From Acidobacteria bacterium RIFCSPLOWO2_12_FULL_68_19 (GTDB lineage: Bacteria; Acidobacteriota; Vicinamibacteria; Vicinamibacterales; UBA2999): DNA of 64,000 nt. The translations under genes and the position numbers were made by a program. Positions 53,962 through 62,588 of the stretch are shown here, piece after piece (position 1 is the first letter of the stretch; each line of letters begins with the position of its first letter). Location of the stretch: positions 1-64,000 of the forward strand of contig MELF01000005.1 of assembly GCA_001767525.1 (NCBI GenBank), written 5' to 3'. A model generated the notes under the pieces. It saw nothing but the letters and a program-made list of their open reading frames with translations. It was not told the DNA's origin and ran no database searches.

Positions 53962-54012
53962 TTATCTCTTCTTCGCCGCCTTCTTCTTCCCGCCCTTGGC
54001 TTTCTTCGCCAT
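53962..54012 (-). CDS. Lysine-rich 16-residue peptide (copy 1)
   Basis: The ORF is too short for the track. It encodes MAKKAKGGKKKAAKKR and stops with TAA, so 9 of 16 residues are Lys. A purine-rich AAGGGGGG lies seven to eight bases before the ATG, and an intrinsic terminator lies 22 bases past the stop, so the unit looks like a complete small gene. It differs from the copy 200 bases away by a few codons, including synonymous changes (AAGAGA against AAGCGC), which points to selection on the peptide. The composition resembles Lys/Ala tails of bacterial histone H1-like and HU-tail proteins, so nucleic-acid binding is a reasonable guess. No promoter was recognised; read-through from copy 2 is possible. 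Confidence 0.65.
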   Translation of the reverse strand: MAKKAKGGKKKAAKKR

Positions 54013-54169
54013 TCTCTAATCCCCCCTTTCGGTCGTTGTTGGATTGCGAGCCTTCCGCCCGATGCCCCGGCGCACTCTGCCGCCTGGCACGTCGGCCCGG
54101 GGTCGTGTGGCGGCCTCGCTTCGCGGGCTAGCTCCCGTCGCACGCTGCGAATCAGGAGAGCAGCAACCC

Positions 54170-54203
54170 AAAAAAAAGACGGGGTGCTCCATTCGAGCAC
54201 CCC
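54170..54203 (-). terminator. Intrinsic terminator after the second lysine-rich peptide gene
   Basis: On the minus strand a perfect 9-bp stem (GGGGTGCTC / GAGCACCCC, loop GAATG) is followed by CGTC and a run of eight T. It is the strongest Rho-independent terminator in the window and lies 18 bases past the peptide stop. Confidence 0.95.
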
Positions 54204-54221
54204 CAAGACCGGACGGAAGAC

Positions 54222-54272
54222 CTAGCGCTTCTTCGCGGCCTTCTTCTTGCCCTTGGCAGCTTTCTTCGCCAT
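54222..54272 (-). CDS. Lysine-rich 16-residue peptide (copy 2)
   Basis: This tiny ORF encodes MAKKAAKGKKKAAKKR and stops with TAG. GAGGAG sits six bases before the ATG, an ideal ribosome-binding site. A promoter with TTGACA, 16 bases, CATAAT lies upstream, and a strong terminator follows the stop. All signals needed for expression of a 16-residue peptide are therefore present. The leader of about 90 bases contains an inverted repeat (GTTGTGAC / GTCACAAC) just before the ribosome-binding site, which could control translation. The peptide is almost pure Lys, Ala and Gly with a terminal Arg. It may coat nucleic acid, stabilise ribosomes or counter acidic polymers; this is inference. Confidence 0.78.
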   Translation of the reverse strand: MAKKAAKGKKKAAKKR

Positions 54273-54368
54273 CGTTTTCTCCTCAGGTTGTTGTGACTCA
54301 GCCTCCGACGACCGCCTCGGCCGTCACAACGGGTGGGCTGAGCCATCCACCCTCATACCAGATGTAGA

Positions 54369-54396
54369 TTATGGGTGAGAATTTCTTGATGTCAAG
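54369..54396 (-). promoter_or_regulatory. Promoter of the lysine-rich peptide gene (copy 2)
   Basis: On the minus strand a perfect TTGACA (54396-54391) is followed after 16 bases by CATAAT (54374-54369). This is the best sigma-70-type promoter in the window. A second TTGACA lies at 54420-54415, overlapping the T-run of the terminator of the gene before. The strength of the promoter suggests high expression. Confidence 0.75.
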
Positions 54397-54418
54397 CACA
54401 AAAGCGCGCCGCTTGTCA

Positions 54419-54454
54419 AAAAATCGCGCGTGCGATCGACGTCGATTCGCGCGT
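54419..54454 (-). terminator. Intrinsic terminator of the TPR gene
   Basis: On the minus strand CGCGCGAATCGAC pairs with GTCGATCGCACGCGCG, with small bulges, and ATTTTTTG follows. It lies about 90 bases past the TPR stop and insulates that gene from the lysine-rich peptide promoter. Confidence 0.8.
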
Positions 54455-54546
54455 CGTCGGTCGAGTCTCACCTCTGCTGTGAAGTGTCGGATGAAGACGT
54501 ACCGAACCGTAGAGGCAAGGCGTGCGCGCGCCGTCGATCGACGCGC

Positions 54547-55680
54547 TCACTGTCCCATCGCGTGGAGCGCGGCGCGCGCGCGGGAGGCCACTCGGAGCGG
54601 GTCGCGCGGACCCGCGGCGGCGATGGCGTCACCGTAGGCGGTCGCCGCGTCGGCGCGGCGGCCGGCATGCTCGAGCGCGAGGCCGAGCTGCAGGTGGGCG
54701 CGCGCAAGCGCGCCGAACGGCGCGGCCGGTCGCGTGGCAATGACCGCGCGCAACTGTTCAACCGCGGCGCCGGTCTCGCCCAGCCGATCGAGCTGCAGCG
54801 CGGCGCCGAGGCGTGCCGACGATTCCGCCAGCCCGGGCTCGGAGACGCGCCCTGCGCGCGCCGCGTCGAGCAGCTCCTGCCATGCCGCGAGGCTTGCCTT
54901 CACGTCCTGCAGATAGACATCGTGGAGCTCGGCGATCGCCTGTCGAAAGTGCGGATTGCGCGGATGCCTGGTCTGCAGGTCGCGGAGCAGCGCGAGGGCC
55001 AGGTCGGGCCGCTTCTCGTACCACAGATAGATGAGGTGGAGCTGGTAGTCGGCCTCGCTGCGGAGCAGCGCGCCTTGGCGCTGGACCCGCAGCATCTCCT
55101 GGAGCCCCCTCGTTCGGTCCCCTCCGGGCAGGAGCAGGAGCCAGCGCACCATCTTGAATGCGGTCGGCGCCACGTCGGCGTAATAGTGATAGAGGCCAAG
55201 TCCGAAGGACGCATCGGTCATCTGCGGGTCGAGCGCCGAGGCGCGCTCGAGAGCCGCCTTGATGCGCTTGCCGTCGCGCGCCGCCGCGAAGCGCTCCCCC
55301 CGAAGCACCCGCCACTGCGCCCTCGCGCCGTAGGCCCCTGCGAGGTAGAACCATGCCTCCGCCCGCGCCGGCTCGCGGGCGGTCCAGGCGACGGTGGCGG
55401 CAATCGCCGCCTCGGCGCGGGCCTGGAAGTCGGCGTCGCGGGCGGTGCTGATCGGGTCGAGCTGAATGCGCCACCAGACCCCCACCTCCTCGAGGACCCG
55501 GCACGCCTCAGGGGCGGCGGGGCCGCATGCGCGCGCGGCGAGCGACGGCACCTCCTCGAAGCGGGCGTCGACAATGGCGTCGTAGACCCGGGCGATCTCG
55601 GATGCGGCGGTCAGGCCACGGCGCGGGAGTGGCTGCGCCGCGGGCGTGACGAGAATCCCGAGCGCACACGCTACCGTCAC
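54547..55680 (-). CDS. Exported TPR-like protein
   Basis: The 377-residue protein begins with a hydrophobic signal (VACALGILVTPAAQ). Helical repeat units follow, with TPR-type patterns such as AEAWFYLAGAYGARAQWRVLRGERFAAARDGKRIKAALERASALDPQMTDASFGLGLYHYY and the C-terminal GALARAHLQLGLALEHAGRRADAATAYGDAI. The function is unknown. The start is taken at a GTG (55680) because the region just before it is a pure CACCGAG repeat and the long ORF beyond it is antisense to ddl. The gene follows ddl on the same strand and ends at an intrinsic terminator. Confidence 0.75.
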   Translation of the reverse strand: MTVACALGILVTPAAQPLPRRGLTAASEIARVYDAIVDARFEEVPSLAARACGPAAPEACRVLEEVGVWWRIQLDPISTARDADFQARAEAAIAATVAWTAREPARAEAWFYLAGAYGARAQWRVLRGERFAAARDGKRIKAALERASALDPQMTDASFGLGLYHYYADVAPTAFKMVRWLLLLPGGDRTRGLQEMLRVQRQGALLRSEADYQLHLIYLWYEKRPDLALALLRDLQTRHPRNPHFRQAIAELHDVYLQDVKASLAAWQELLDAARAGRVSEPGLAESSARLGAALQLDRLGETGAAVEQLRAVIATRPAAPFGALARAHLQLGLALEHAGRRADAATAYGDAIAAAGPRDPLRVASRARAALHAMGQ

Positions 55681-55686
55681 ACCCCC

Positions 55687-55757
55687 ACGGAACACCGAGA
55701 CACCGAGGCACCGAGACAGGGATACGGATCTTCTCGGTGTCTCGGTGCCTCGGTGGT
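55687..55757. repeat. Low-complexity intergenic palindrome (CACCGAG words)
   Basis: The left arm CACCGAGACACCGAGGCACC and the right arm TCTCGGTGTCTCGGTGCCTC are complementary over about 24 bases. Each arm is itself three copies of one eight-base word. It fills the spacer between ddl and the TPR gene, both on the minus strand, and leaves the TPR gene no ordinary leader. Confidence 0.85.
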
Positions 55758-55763
55758 ACGTAT

Positions 55764-56927
55764 TCACGTAATGCTCGTGCGGAGCTGCTGCTTCTCGGCG
55801 TGCCGCTCGAGCGCCAGTGTGAGGAGCCGGTCCAGGAGGTCCGGATAGGGCAGGCCCGATGCGTCCCACAGTTTCGGGTACATGCTGATCGTGGTGAAGC
55901 CCGGAATCGTGTTGACCTCGTTCACGAACAGCTCGCCGCTGGTGCGCGCCAGGAGAAAATCGACGCGCGCCATGCCGGCGCCCTCGACGGCGCGGAAGGC
56001 ACCGACCGCCAGGCGCCTCACGGCCGCAGTCTGCTCCCCGGTGAGCGGCGCCGGGATGAGGAGCCTCGACCCCTCGTCCAGGTACTTGGCCTCGTAGTCG
56101 TAGAACTCCCGCGAGGGGATGATTTCGCCTGGGATCGACGCCTCGGGTTCGTCGTTGCCGAGTACCGCGCACTCGATCTCCCGTGCGTCGGGCACCGCCT
56201 CTTCGATGACGATCTTGCGGTCGAACTGGAGGGCGAGCGCCATCGCGTCCCGAAACTCGGCATCCGATTTCGCTTTCGAGATCCCGACACTCGACCCGAG
56301 GTTGGCGGGCTTGACGAACACAGGGTAGCCGAGCAGGTGCGACACCCGCGCGGTCGTTGCCGCCGGATCACGCTCCCACTCGCGCCGCAGCACCACCTCG
56401 TGACGCACAATCGGCAAGCCGTGGGCGGCAAACAGCGTCTTCATCACCGCCTTGTCCATGCCGACGGCCGACCCGAGGACGCCCGCGCCGACGTAGGGGA
56501 CGTTGGCGAGCTCCAGCAGTCCTTGGACGGTGCCGTCCTCGCCGTACGGCCCGTGCAGCACCGGAAAGACGACATCGATGCCCGTGGCGGCCACTGCGGC
56601 CGACGGCTCGACGAGCTGCAGCGTTTCACCGGGCGGCTGTCCCTCGACTTCGCTCGGGACAACCTGAGCGGCAGTTGTGGCCCGACCAGCCTGGGCACGA
56701 CCCTGAGCTCCTCGGAGGGGCGATGGTGGCTCGAAGACCTCCGCGGCCGACAGCGCCTCTGGCGGCTTGGCGCCAAGCGTCCAGCGGCCGTCTTTCTCGA
56801 TACGGATTGGCACCGCCTCGTACCGCATGCGGTCGAGGTGCTTGAAGATGGACGCCGCGGACGCGACCGAGACCTCGTGCTCGCCCGATCGCCCGCCGAA
56901 GACGACGCCGACGCGCAGTCTTGTCAC
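55764..56927 (-). CDS. ddl: D-alanine--D-alanine ligase with an in-frame palindromic insert
   Basis: Ddl makes D-Ala-D-Ala for peptidoglycan. The protein begins RVGVVFGGRSGEHEVSVASA and has VFPVLHGPYGEDGTVQGLLEL, the FVKPANLGSSVGISK nucleotide loop, and FVNEVNTIPGFTTISMYPKLW with metal ligands. All catalytic blocks are intact. At 387 residues it is longer than many Ddl enzymes. Residues about 68-97 (PSPLRGAQGRAQAGRATTAAQ, then VVPSEVEGQ) are unlike any Ddl and coincide with a palindromic DNA element in frame. The insert lies in the surface linker before FPVLHGPYGE. The start is a GTG, 19 bases from the divergent tgt start. Confidence 0.95.
   Translation of the reverse strand: MTRLRVGVVFGGRSGEHEVSVASAASIFKHLDRMRYEAVPIRIEKDGRWTLGAKPPEALSAAEVFEPPSPLRGAQGRAQAGRATTAAQVVPSEVEGQPPGETLQLVEPSAAVAATGIDVVFPVLHGPYGEDGTVQGLLELANVPYVGAGVLGSAVGMDKAVMKTLFAAHGLPIVRHEVVLRREWERDPAATTARVSHLLGYPVFVKPANLGSSVGISKAKSDAEFRDAMALALQFDRKIVIEEAVPDAREIECAVLGNDEPEASIPGEIIPSREFYDYEAKYLDEGSRLLIPAPLTGEQTAAVRRLAVGAFRAVEGAGMARVDFLLARTSGELFVNEVNTIPGFTTISMYPKLWDASGLPYPDLLDRLLTLALERHAEKQQLRTSIT
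56636..56718. repeat. Palindromic repeat inserted in frame within ddl
   Basis: The segment runs from CCTCGACTTCGCTCGGGACA through ACCTGAGCGG to CCCTGAGCTCCTCGGAGGGG. These halves look like the dispersed TCGACTTCGCTCAGG / CCTGAGCTTGTCGAAGG repeats seen in many bacterial genomes, recalled without a search. CGCTCGGG and CCTGAGCG form one stem, CCTGAGCTCCTCGGAGG another. Being a multiple of three without stops it adds about 28 residues to Ddl. Confidence 0.7.
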
Positions 56928-56934
56928 GGACCGG

Positions 56935-56940
56935 TAGTAT
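56935..56940 (+). promoter_or_regulatory. -10 box of a leaderless-type start (tgt)
   Basis: TAGTAT ends exactly six bases before the tgt GTG. Only 19 bases separate the GTG starts of tgt and ddl. In the reverse direction the same bases read AAGATACTAC, a possible -10 for ddl, so the two genes probably share one AT-rich patch. Confidence 0.5.
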
Positions 56941-56946
56941 CTTAGC

Positions 56947-58104
56947 GTGTCTTCGTTCCGCTTCTCGGTGCGCGGCGCCGACGGCGACGCCCGACTCGGC
57001 GAGCTGCGGACGCCTCACGGGATCGTCCAGACGCCCGCCTTCATGCCCGTCGGCACGCAGGGCGCCGTCAAGGCGGTTCGCCAGCAGGAGCTCGAGGAGG
57101 CGGGGGCCGAGATCCTCCTCGCCAACACCTACCATCTGCTCCTGCGTCCGGGCGACGAGCTCATCGCGCGGCGCGGCGGCCTGCACCGCTTCATCGGCTG
57201 GTCGCGTCCGATCCTGACCGACAGCGGCGGGTTTCAGGTCTACAGCCTGGCCGAGCGGCGGGTGGTGACCGAGGAGGGCGCCACCTTCCAGTCGCATCTG
57301 GACGGCGCGCGCCACCTGCTGACGCCGGAGCGCGCCACCGACGTTCAGGCGCGCCTCGGTTCCGATATCGCGATGGTGCTCGACGAGTGCCTCGCGCTGC
57401 CGGCGACCCGTGACGAAGCCGCCACGGCGATGGCGCGCTCGGTGCGATGGGCGGAGCGCTGCCGGCGCCGCCTGCTCGCGCTGCGGAACGGCGGGGTGCC
57501 GGATGTCCGGCCGTCCAACGCCGGCCAGGCGCAGTTCGGCATCGTACAGGGGGGGCTGTTCCAGGACCTGCGCGACGAGAGCATCGACAGGACGGTGGCC
57601 ATCGAGTTCGAGGGATACGCCATCGGCGGGCTGAGCGTGGGCGAGCCGGCCGAGCAGATGTACGCGGTGGCGGGCGCGGCGGCGCGCCGGCTCCCGGCGG
57701 ATCGCCCGCGGTACCTCATGGGGGTCGGCACGCCCGAGGATCTGGTCGAGTGCGTCGCCCGGGGCATCGACATGTTCGACTGCGTCCTGCCGACGCGCAA
57801 CGCCCGCAACGGCCAGCTCTTCACGAGCGAAGGGCGAATCAACATCAAGAACGCCCGGTACGCGGAAGACGACGGTCCGCTCGACCAGCAGTGCGGCTGC
57901 TACACCTGCCGCCACCACTCCCGGGCCTATCTGCGACACCTGTTCCTGGCTGGCGAGATGACCTCGGGCGTCCTTAACACGTTGCACAACCTCAGCTTCT
58001 ACCTTGACAGCATGCGGAGGATCAGAGACGCTATAGCGTTTCGGACCTTTACGACGTTCAGACAGGAGTTTCTTCGCTCGGCTGCGTCCAGCGGAGCGCC
58101 GTGA
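56947..58104 (+). CDS. tgt: Queuine tRNA-ribosyltransferase
   Basis: Tgt exchanges guanine-34 of certain tRNAs for the queuosine precursor. The 385-residue protein has the nucleophile region LTDSGGFQVYSL, the second Asp in IDMFDCVLPTRNARNG, FEGYAIGGLSVGE and the zinc site CGCYTCRHHSRAYLRHL. The length is normal. The start is a GTG with no ribosome-binding site. yajC, secD and secF follow, the common tgt-yajC-secDF order. Confidence 0.98.
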   Translation: MSSFRFSVRGADGDARLGELRTPHGIVQTPAFMPVGTQGAVKAVRQQELEEAGAEILLANTYHLLLRPGDELIARRGGLHRFIGWSRPILTDSGGFQVYSLAERRVVTEEGATFQSHLDGARHLLTPERATDVQARLGSDIAMVLDECLALPATRDEAATAMARSVRWAERCRRRLLALRNGGVPDVRPSNAGQAQFGIVQGGLFQDLRDESIDRTVAIEFEGYAIGGLSVGEPAEQMYAVAGAAARRLPADRPRYLMGVGTPEDLVECVARGIDMFDCVLPTRNARNGQLFTSEGRINIKNARYAEDDGPLDQQCGCYTCRHHSRAYLRHLFLAGEMTSGVLNTLHNLSFYLDSMRRIRDAIAFRTFTTFRQEFLRSAASSGAP

Positions 58105-58137
58105 CGGCGTTCCCCGAAGGCGCCTGTCACTCGACTC

Positions 58138-58479
58138 ATGAACTGGCACATACCGACACTTCTGGCCATGGGCACGCCTGGGCCCGGCGCTCCGAGCGCC
58201 TGGGTGCAGCTCGTCCCGTTCGCGCTCGTCCTGGCGATCTTCTATTTCCTCATCCTCGCGCCGATGAAGAAGCGGCAACGGAAGGTGCGGGATTTCCTGG
58301 CGACGTTGAAGGTGGGCGACCGCGTGGTCACCTCGGGAGGCCTGTTCGGGACGATCACCCGCCTCGGCGACCAGTCGGTCCAGATTCAGGTGGCTGACAA
58401 GGTCCGCGTGGAGATTGCGCGCCACGCCGTCGTCGGCTACCAGGGACAGGAGCCGGTGTCGACGGAGAGTCAATCGTGA
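58138..58479 (+). CDS. yajC: Preprotein translocase subunit YajC
   Basis: YajC is a small inner-membrane protein of the SecDF-YajC complex. The 113-residue protein has one membrane helix (LVPFALVLAIFYFLILAPM), then KKRQRKVRDFLATLKVGDRVVTSGGLFGTI, the family signature. Its stop overlaps the secD start (GTGA). Confidence 0.96.
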   Translation: MNWHIPTLLAMGTPGPGAPSAWVQLVPFALVLAIFYFLILAPMKKRQRKVRDFLATLKVGDRVVTSGGLFGTITRLGDQSVQIQVADKVRVEIARHAVVGYQGQEPVSTESQS

Positions 58480-60032
58480 ACAAGAACCTGCGCTGGCGAG
58501 TGGTGCCCATCCTGGCGATCATCGCGCTGTCGATCTGGGCCTTCTACCCCCCGTCGGAGAAGGTCAATCTCGGGCTCGACCTCAAGGGGGGCGTCCACCT
58601 GATCATGCGCGTGCAGACCGACGCGGCGCTGCGGATCGAAACCGAGACGACGGTCGAGCGGCTCGGTGAAGCGCTCTCCCGAGCGGGCGTGCAGTATTCG
58701 AGGCTGGAGGTCACCAGCCCGACGGAGTTCGTCGTCGAAGGCCTCCAGAACGACCAGGCGTTCCGGCAGGCGTCGGTCGAGGTCGACACGGTGTTCACCC
58801 GTTCGCCCGGGGCGGGGCGCTACACCTACACGATGCGGCCGCTCATCGCCGGCCAGCTGCGGGATGAAGCGGTCACGCAGGCGCTGCAGACGATCGAGCG
58901 CCGCGTCAACGAGCTCGGCGTCGTCGAGCCGATCGTGGCGCGGTACACGGCGGCGAATCAGATTCTCGTGCAGCTCCCGGGGGTGACCGACGTCCAGCGC
59001 GCGAAGGAGATCATCCGGTCGACGGCGCTCCTCGAGCTGAAGATCGTCGAGCAGGGGCCGTTCCCGTCGCAGGACGCGGCCCAGCAGGCGTACAACAACA
59101 ACGTGCCGCCGGACCTGGAGATCGTGCCGGGCTCGGCCGACCTCACGGTCACCGGGGGCGGCGCGCCGTCCACGGTCTACTATGTCGTCCGTCGCGTGGC
59201 GCAGATCACCGGCCGCGACCTGCGGACCGCGCGCCAGGGCCTCGATCAGAACAACCTGCCGGCGGTCGACTTCTCGCTCAACCAGGACGGCGCCCGGCGT
59301 TTCGGACAGTTGACCGAACAGAGCATCGGACGGCAGTTGGCGATCATTCTCGACGACCGAGTGATGTCGGCGCCGACCATTCAGGCTCGCATCACGGACC
59401 AGGGTCAGATTACCGGCGTCCAGCCGGACGAGGCGGCCAACCTCGCCCTGATGCTTCGCAGTGGCGCGCTACCGGCGCCGATGGACTTCCTCGAGGAGCG
59501 GACGGTCGGCCCCTCGCTCGGAGCCGAATCGATCCGCGCCGGGGTCACCTCGTCGATTGGCGGCCTGCTCCTGGTCGTGCTGTTCATGCTGTTCTATTAC
59601 AGGCTCGCGGGCCTCAACGCGCTCACCTCGATTGTGGTCAACGTGCTGATTCTGCTCGGGATGATGTCGTACCTCGGTGCGACGATGACGCTGCCGGGGT
59701 TTGCCGGCTTCATCTTGACCATCGGCATGGGCGTCGATTCCAACGTGCTGATCTTCGAGCGCATCAAGGAGGAGCTCGCCACGGCCAAGGGGGTGCGGGC
59801 GGCGGTGAACGCGGGGTTCGACCGCGTCTGGTGGACGATCGTGGACACCCACGTCGCGTCGCTCATCGGCGCGCTGCTGCTGCTGAACTTCGGCACGGGG
59901 CCGATCCGCGGCTTCGCGACGACCCTGATCATCGGTCTGGCGTCCAATGTGTTCACGGCGGTGTACGTCTCGCGGACGATTTTCGAGCTGGTGCTGTCGC
60001 GCCGGGCGCAGCCGCAGACGCTGAGCATATGA
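58476..60032 (+). CDS. secD: Protein translocase subunit SecD
   Basis: SecD uses the proton gradient to pull exported proteins through SecYEG. The 518-residue protein has an N-terminal helix and the first conserved block NLGLDLKGGVHLIM. Periplasmic P1 follows with TIERRVNELGVVEPIV. The six-helix RND core contains IGMGVDSNVLIFERIKEE. The start is a GTG overlapping the yajC stop. Confidence 0.97.
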   Translation: MNKNLRWRVVPILAIIALSIWAFYPPSEKVNLGLDLKGGVHLIMRVQTDAALRIETETTVERLGEALSRAGVQYSRLEVTSPTEFVVEGLQNDQAFRQASVEVDTVFTRSPGAGRYTYTMRPLIAGQLRDEAVTQALQTIERRVNELGVVEPIVARYTAANQILVQLPGVTDVQRAKEIIRSTALLELKIVEQGPFPSQDAAQQAYNNNVPPDLEIVPGSADLTVTGGGAPSTVYYVVRRVAQITGRDLRTARQGLDQNNLPAVDFSLNQDGARRFGQLTEQSIGRQLAIILDDRVMSAPTIQARITDQGQITGVQPDEAANLALMLRSGALPAPMDFLEERTVGPSLGAESIRAGVTSSIGGLLLVVLFMLFYYRLAGLNALTSIVVNVLILLGMMSYLGATMTLPGFAGFILTIGMGVDSNVLIFERIKEELATAKGVRAAVNAGFDRVWWTIVDTHVASLIGALLLLNFGTGPIRGFATTLIIGLASNVFTAVYVSRTIFELVLSRRAQPQTLSI

Positions 60033-60042
60033 ATGGCGACAG

Positions 60043-60138
60043 GCTCCGGGGGTAGGACTCGAGGCTGCGGGAAACCGCAGAGCCCTAGCCCAGAGCCGCC
60101 TAGAGCCCAGAACCCGAGGCCCACAGCCTAGAGCCGAC
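60043..60138. repeat. Low-complexity intergenic repeat (AGAGCC/GGCTC words)
   Basis: Words AGAGCCC, TAGCCC, AGAGCC, TAGAGCCC, AGAACCC, GAGGCCC, ACAGCC and TAGAGCC follow each other on the right side. GGCTCCGGGGG, CTCGAGGCTGCGGG on the left can pair with them. It separates secD from secF inside one operon, where a spacer is usually very short. Confidence 0.75.
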
Positions 60139-60146
60139 AGGGAACT

Positions 60147-61130
60147 ATGCAGATATTCAGGAGTCCCAACTTCAACTTCATCCGGTGGCGCTGGCACGCG
60201 CTCGCGCTCTCGATCCTGGTCATCGCCGCCGGCGCGGCGATGATAGGGTCGCGCGGCGGGCTGCCGCTCGGCATCGACTTCTCCGGCGGCACGATCGTCG
60301 TCGTGAAATTCGATCAGGCGGTGGGCGAGGACCAGGTGCGCCGGGCCGTCTCCGGCCTCGCCGGCGAGGTGGGCGTGCAGCAGTTCGGCGCGCCGGAGGA
60401 TCGCGAATGGCTGATCCGGCTGCCGCAGACGCAGGTCGCCGAGCAGGGCGCCAGCCTCGAGGAAGGAGCGCAGCGGATCACGGAGGCGCTGCAGAAGGCC
60501 GGGCTGCCGAGCTTCGAGGTGATCAATCGGGAAATCGTCGGGCCGGTCATCGGCGCCGACCTCCAGCAGCGCGGCATCTACGCGACGCTGGCGTCGCTTG
60601 CCGCGATTACGGTCTACATCGCGGTCCGGTTCCGCTTCACCTTTGCGGTCGGCGCGATTGCCGCCACGTTCCACGACATCTTCGTCACGCTCGCGTTCCT
60701 GATATTCTTCGGCTACGAGCTCTCGCTCAACGTGGTGGCGGCGATTCTCACGATTACCGGCTACTCAGTCAACGACACGATCGTCGTCTTCGACCGCGTC
60801 CGGGAGAACCTGCGGTCGATGCGGCGGGAGACGCTGGATCAGGTGGTCAACACCAGCGTCAACCAGACGCTGGCGCGCACGGTGATCACCGCCGGCACGA
60901 CGTTCCTCGCCGTGCTGGCGCTCTACCTGTTCGGCGGCGAGGTGCTTCGCGGCTTCGCGTTCACCATGCTCGTCGGCATCGTGAGCGGCACGTATTCCAC
61001 CGTGTTCATCGCCTCGGCGATCGCGATTCTCCTGAGCCAGCGGAGGCGTGCGGCCACCGCGGCCGCCGAGGTGGCGTCGCGGCCCGACGCGCGAGCCGGG
61101 CGCAAGGCCCGCGGCGCGAAGGCGTCATAG
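60147..61130 (+). CDS. secF: Protein translocase subunit SecF
   Basis: SecF is the partner of SecD. The 327-residue protein has SRGGLPLGIDFSGGTIVVVKF, IVGPVIGADLQQRGIYATLASLAAITVYI and TGYSVNDTIVVFDRVRENLR with the proton-relay Asp. A basic tail follows. ACAGGGAA lies before the ATG. The 114-base gap to secD is filled by a low-complexity repeat. Confidence 0.97.
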   Translation: MQIFRSPNFNFIRWRWHALALSILVIAAGAAMIGSRGGLPLGIDFSGGTIVVVKFDQAVGEDQVRRAVSGLAGEVGVQQFGAPEDREWLIRLPQTQVAEQGASLEEGAQRITEALQKAGLPSFEVINREIVGPVIGADLQQRGIYATLASLAAITVYIAVRFRFTFAVGAIAATFHDIFVTLAFLIFFGYELSLNVVAAILTITGYSVNDTIVVFDRVRENLRSMRRETLDQVVNTSVNQTLARTVITAGTTFLAVLALYLFGGEVLRGFAFTMLVGIVSGTYSTVFIASAIAILLSQRRRAATAAAEVASRPDARAGRKARGAKAS

Positions 61131-61145
61131 TCGCCACTCGCGTCG

Positions 61146-61934
<789 letters not shown>

Positions 61935-61940
61935 TCAGCG

Positions 61941-62588
61941 ATGCAGTGGCTGCGACGTAGCTTCATCGCCGGGTTCTTCGTCACCGTGCCGCTCGTCATC
62001 AGCGTGGCGACGCTGGTGTGGGTGTTCGGCGTCATCGATGGTTCCACCGCCCCGCTGGCGGCCCGTGTACTCGGGCGGGAGGTACCGGGACTCGGGCTGC
62101 TCATCACGCTGCTGGTGATCCTGGCGGTCGGCGCGGTGGCAACCAACGTCATCGGCCGGCGCATCCTGACCCGCGGAGAAGGGTGGCTGATGCGGGTGCC
62201 GGTCTTCCGCACGATCTACGCGCCGGTCAAGCAGCTCGTGGCGGCGTTCTCGCCGGACAACGAATACGGCTTCAAGCGCGTCGTGATGGTCGACGACCCG
62301 CGCCGCGGCCTGGTGATGGGGTTTCTGACCAAGGAGTTCACGATCGATCGCGGGCGCGGCGCAGAAGCGCTGGTCGCCGTGTACGTCCCTACGAATCATC
62401 TGTACTTGGGCGATGTGGCCGTCTACCCCGGGGACACCGTGTTCTTTCCGGACATCTCGGTGGAGGAGGGTATTCGGATCTTTCTCACGGGGGGAATGTC
62501 GCTCCCCGACAGGGTCCGAGCAAGGAGCGGCGCCCCGGCGGCTGGCGGGTCGATGGCGGACCGGCGGCCGGAGCGGCCAGAGGTCTGA
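61941..62588 (+). CDS. DUF502 family membrane protein
   Basis: The 215-residue protein has two hydrophobic segments (SFIAGFFVTVPLVISVATLVWVFGVI and GLGLLITLLVILAVGAVATNVIG), then VPVFRTIYAPVKQLVAAFS and VAVYVPTNHLYLGDVAVYP, the DUF502 pattern. The role is unknown. It lies six bases after uppP and directly before the pyrophosphatase gene, so it is probably in the same transcript. Confidence 0.9.
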   Translation: MQWLRRSFIAGFFVTVPLVISVATLVWVFGVIDGSTAPLAARVLGREVPGLGLLITLLVILAVGAVATNVIGRRILTRGEGWLMRVPVFRTIYAPVKQLVAAFSPDNEYGFKRVVMVDDPRRGLVMGFLTKEFTIDRGRGAEALVAVYVPTNHLYLGDVAVYPGDTVFFPDISVEEGIRIFLTGGMSLPDRVRARSGAPAAGGSMADRRPERPEV

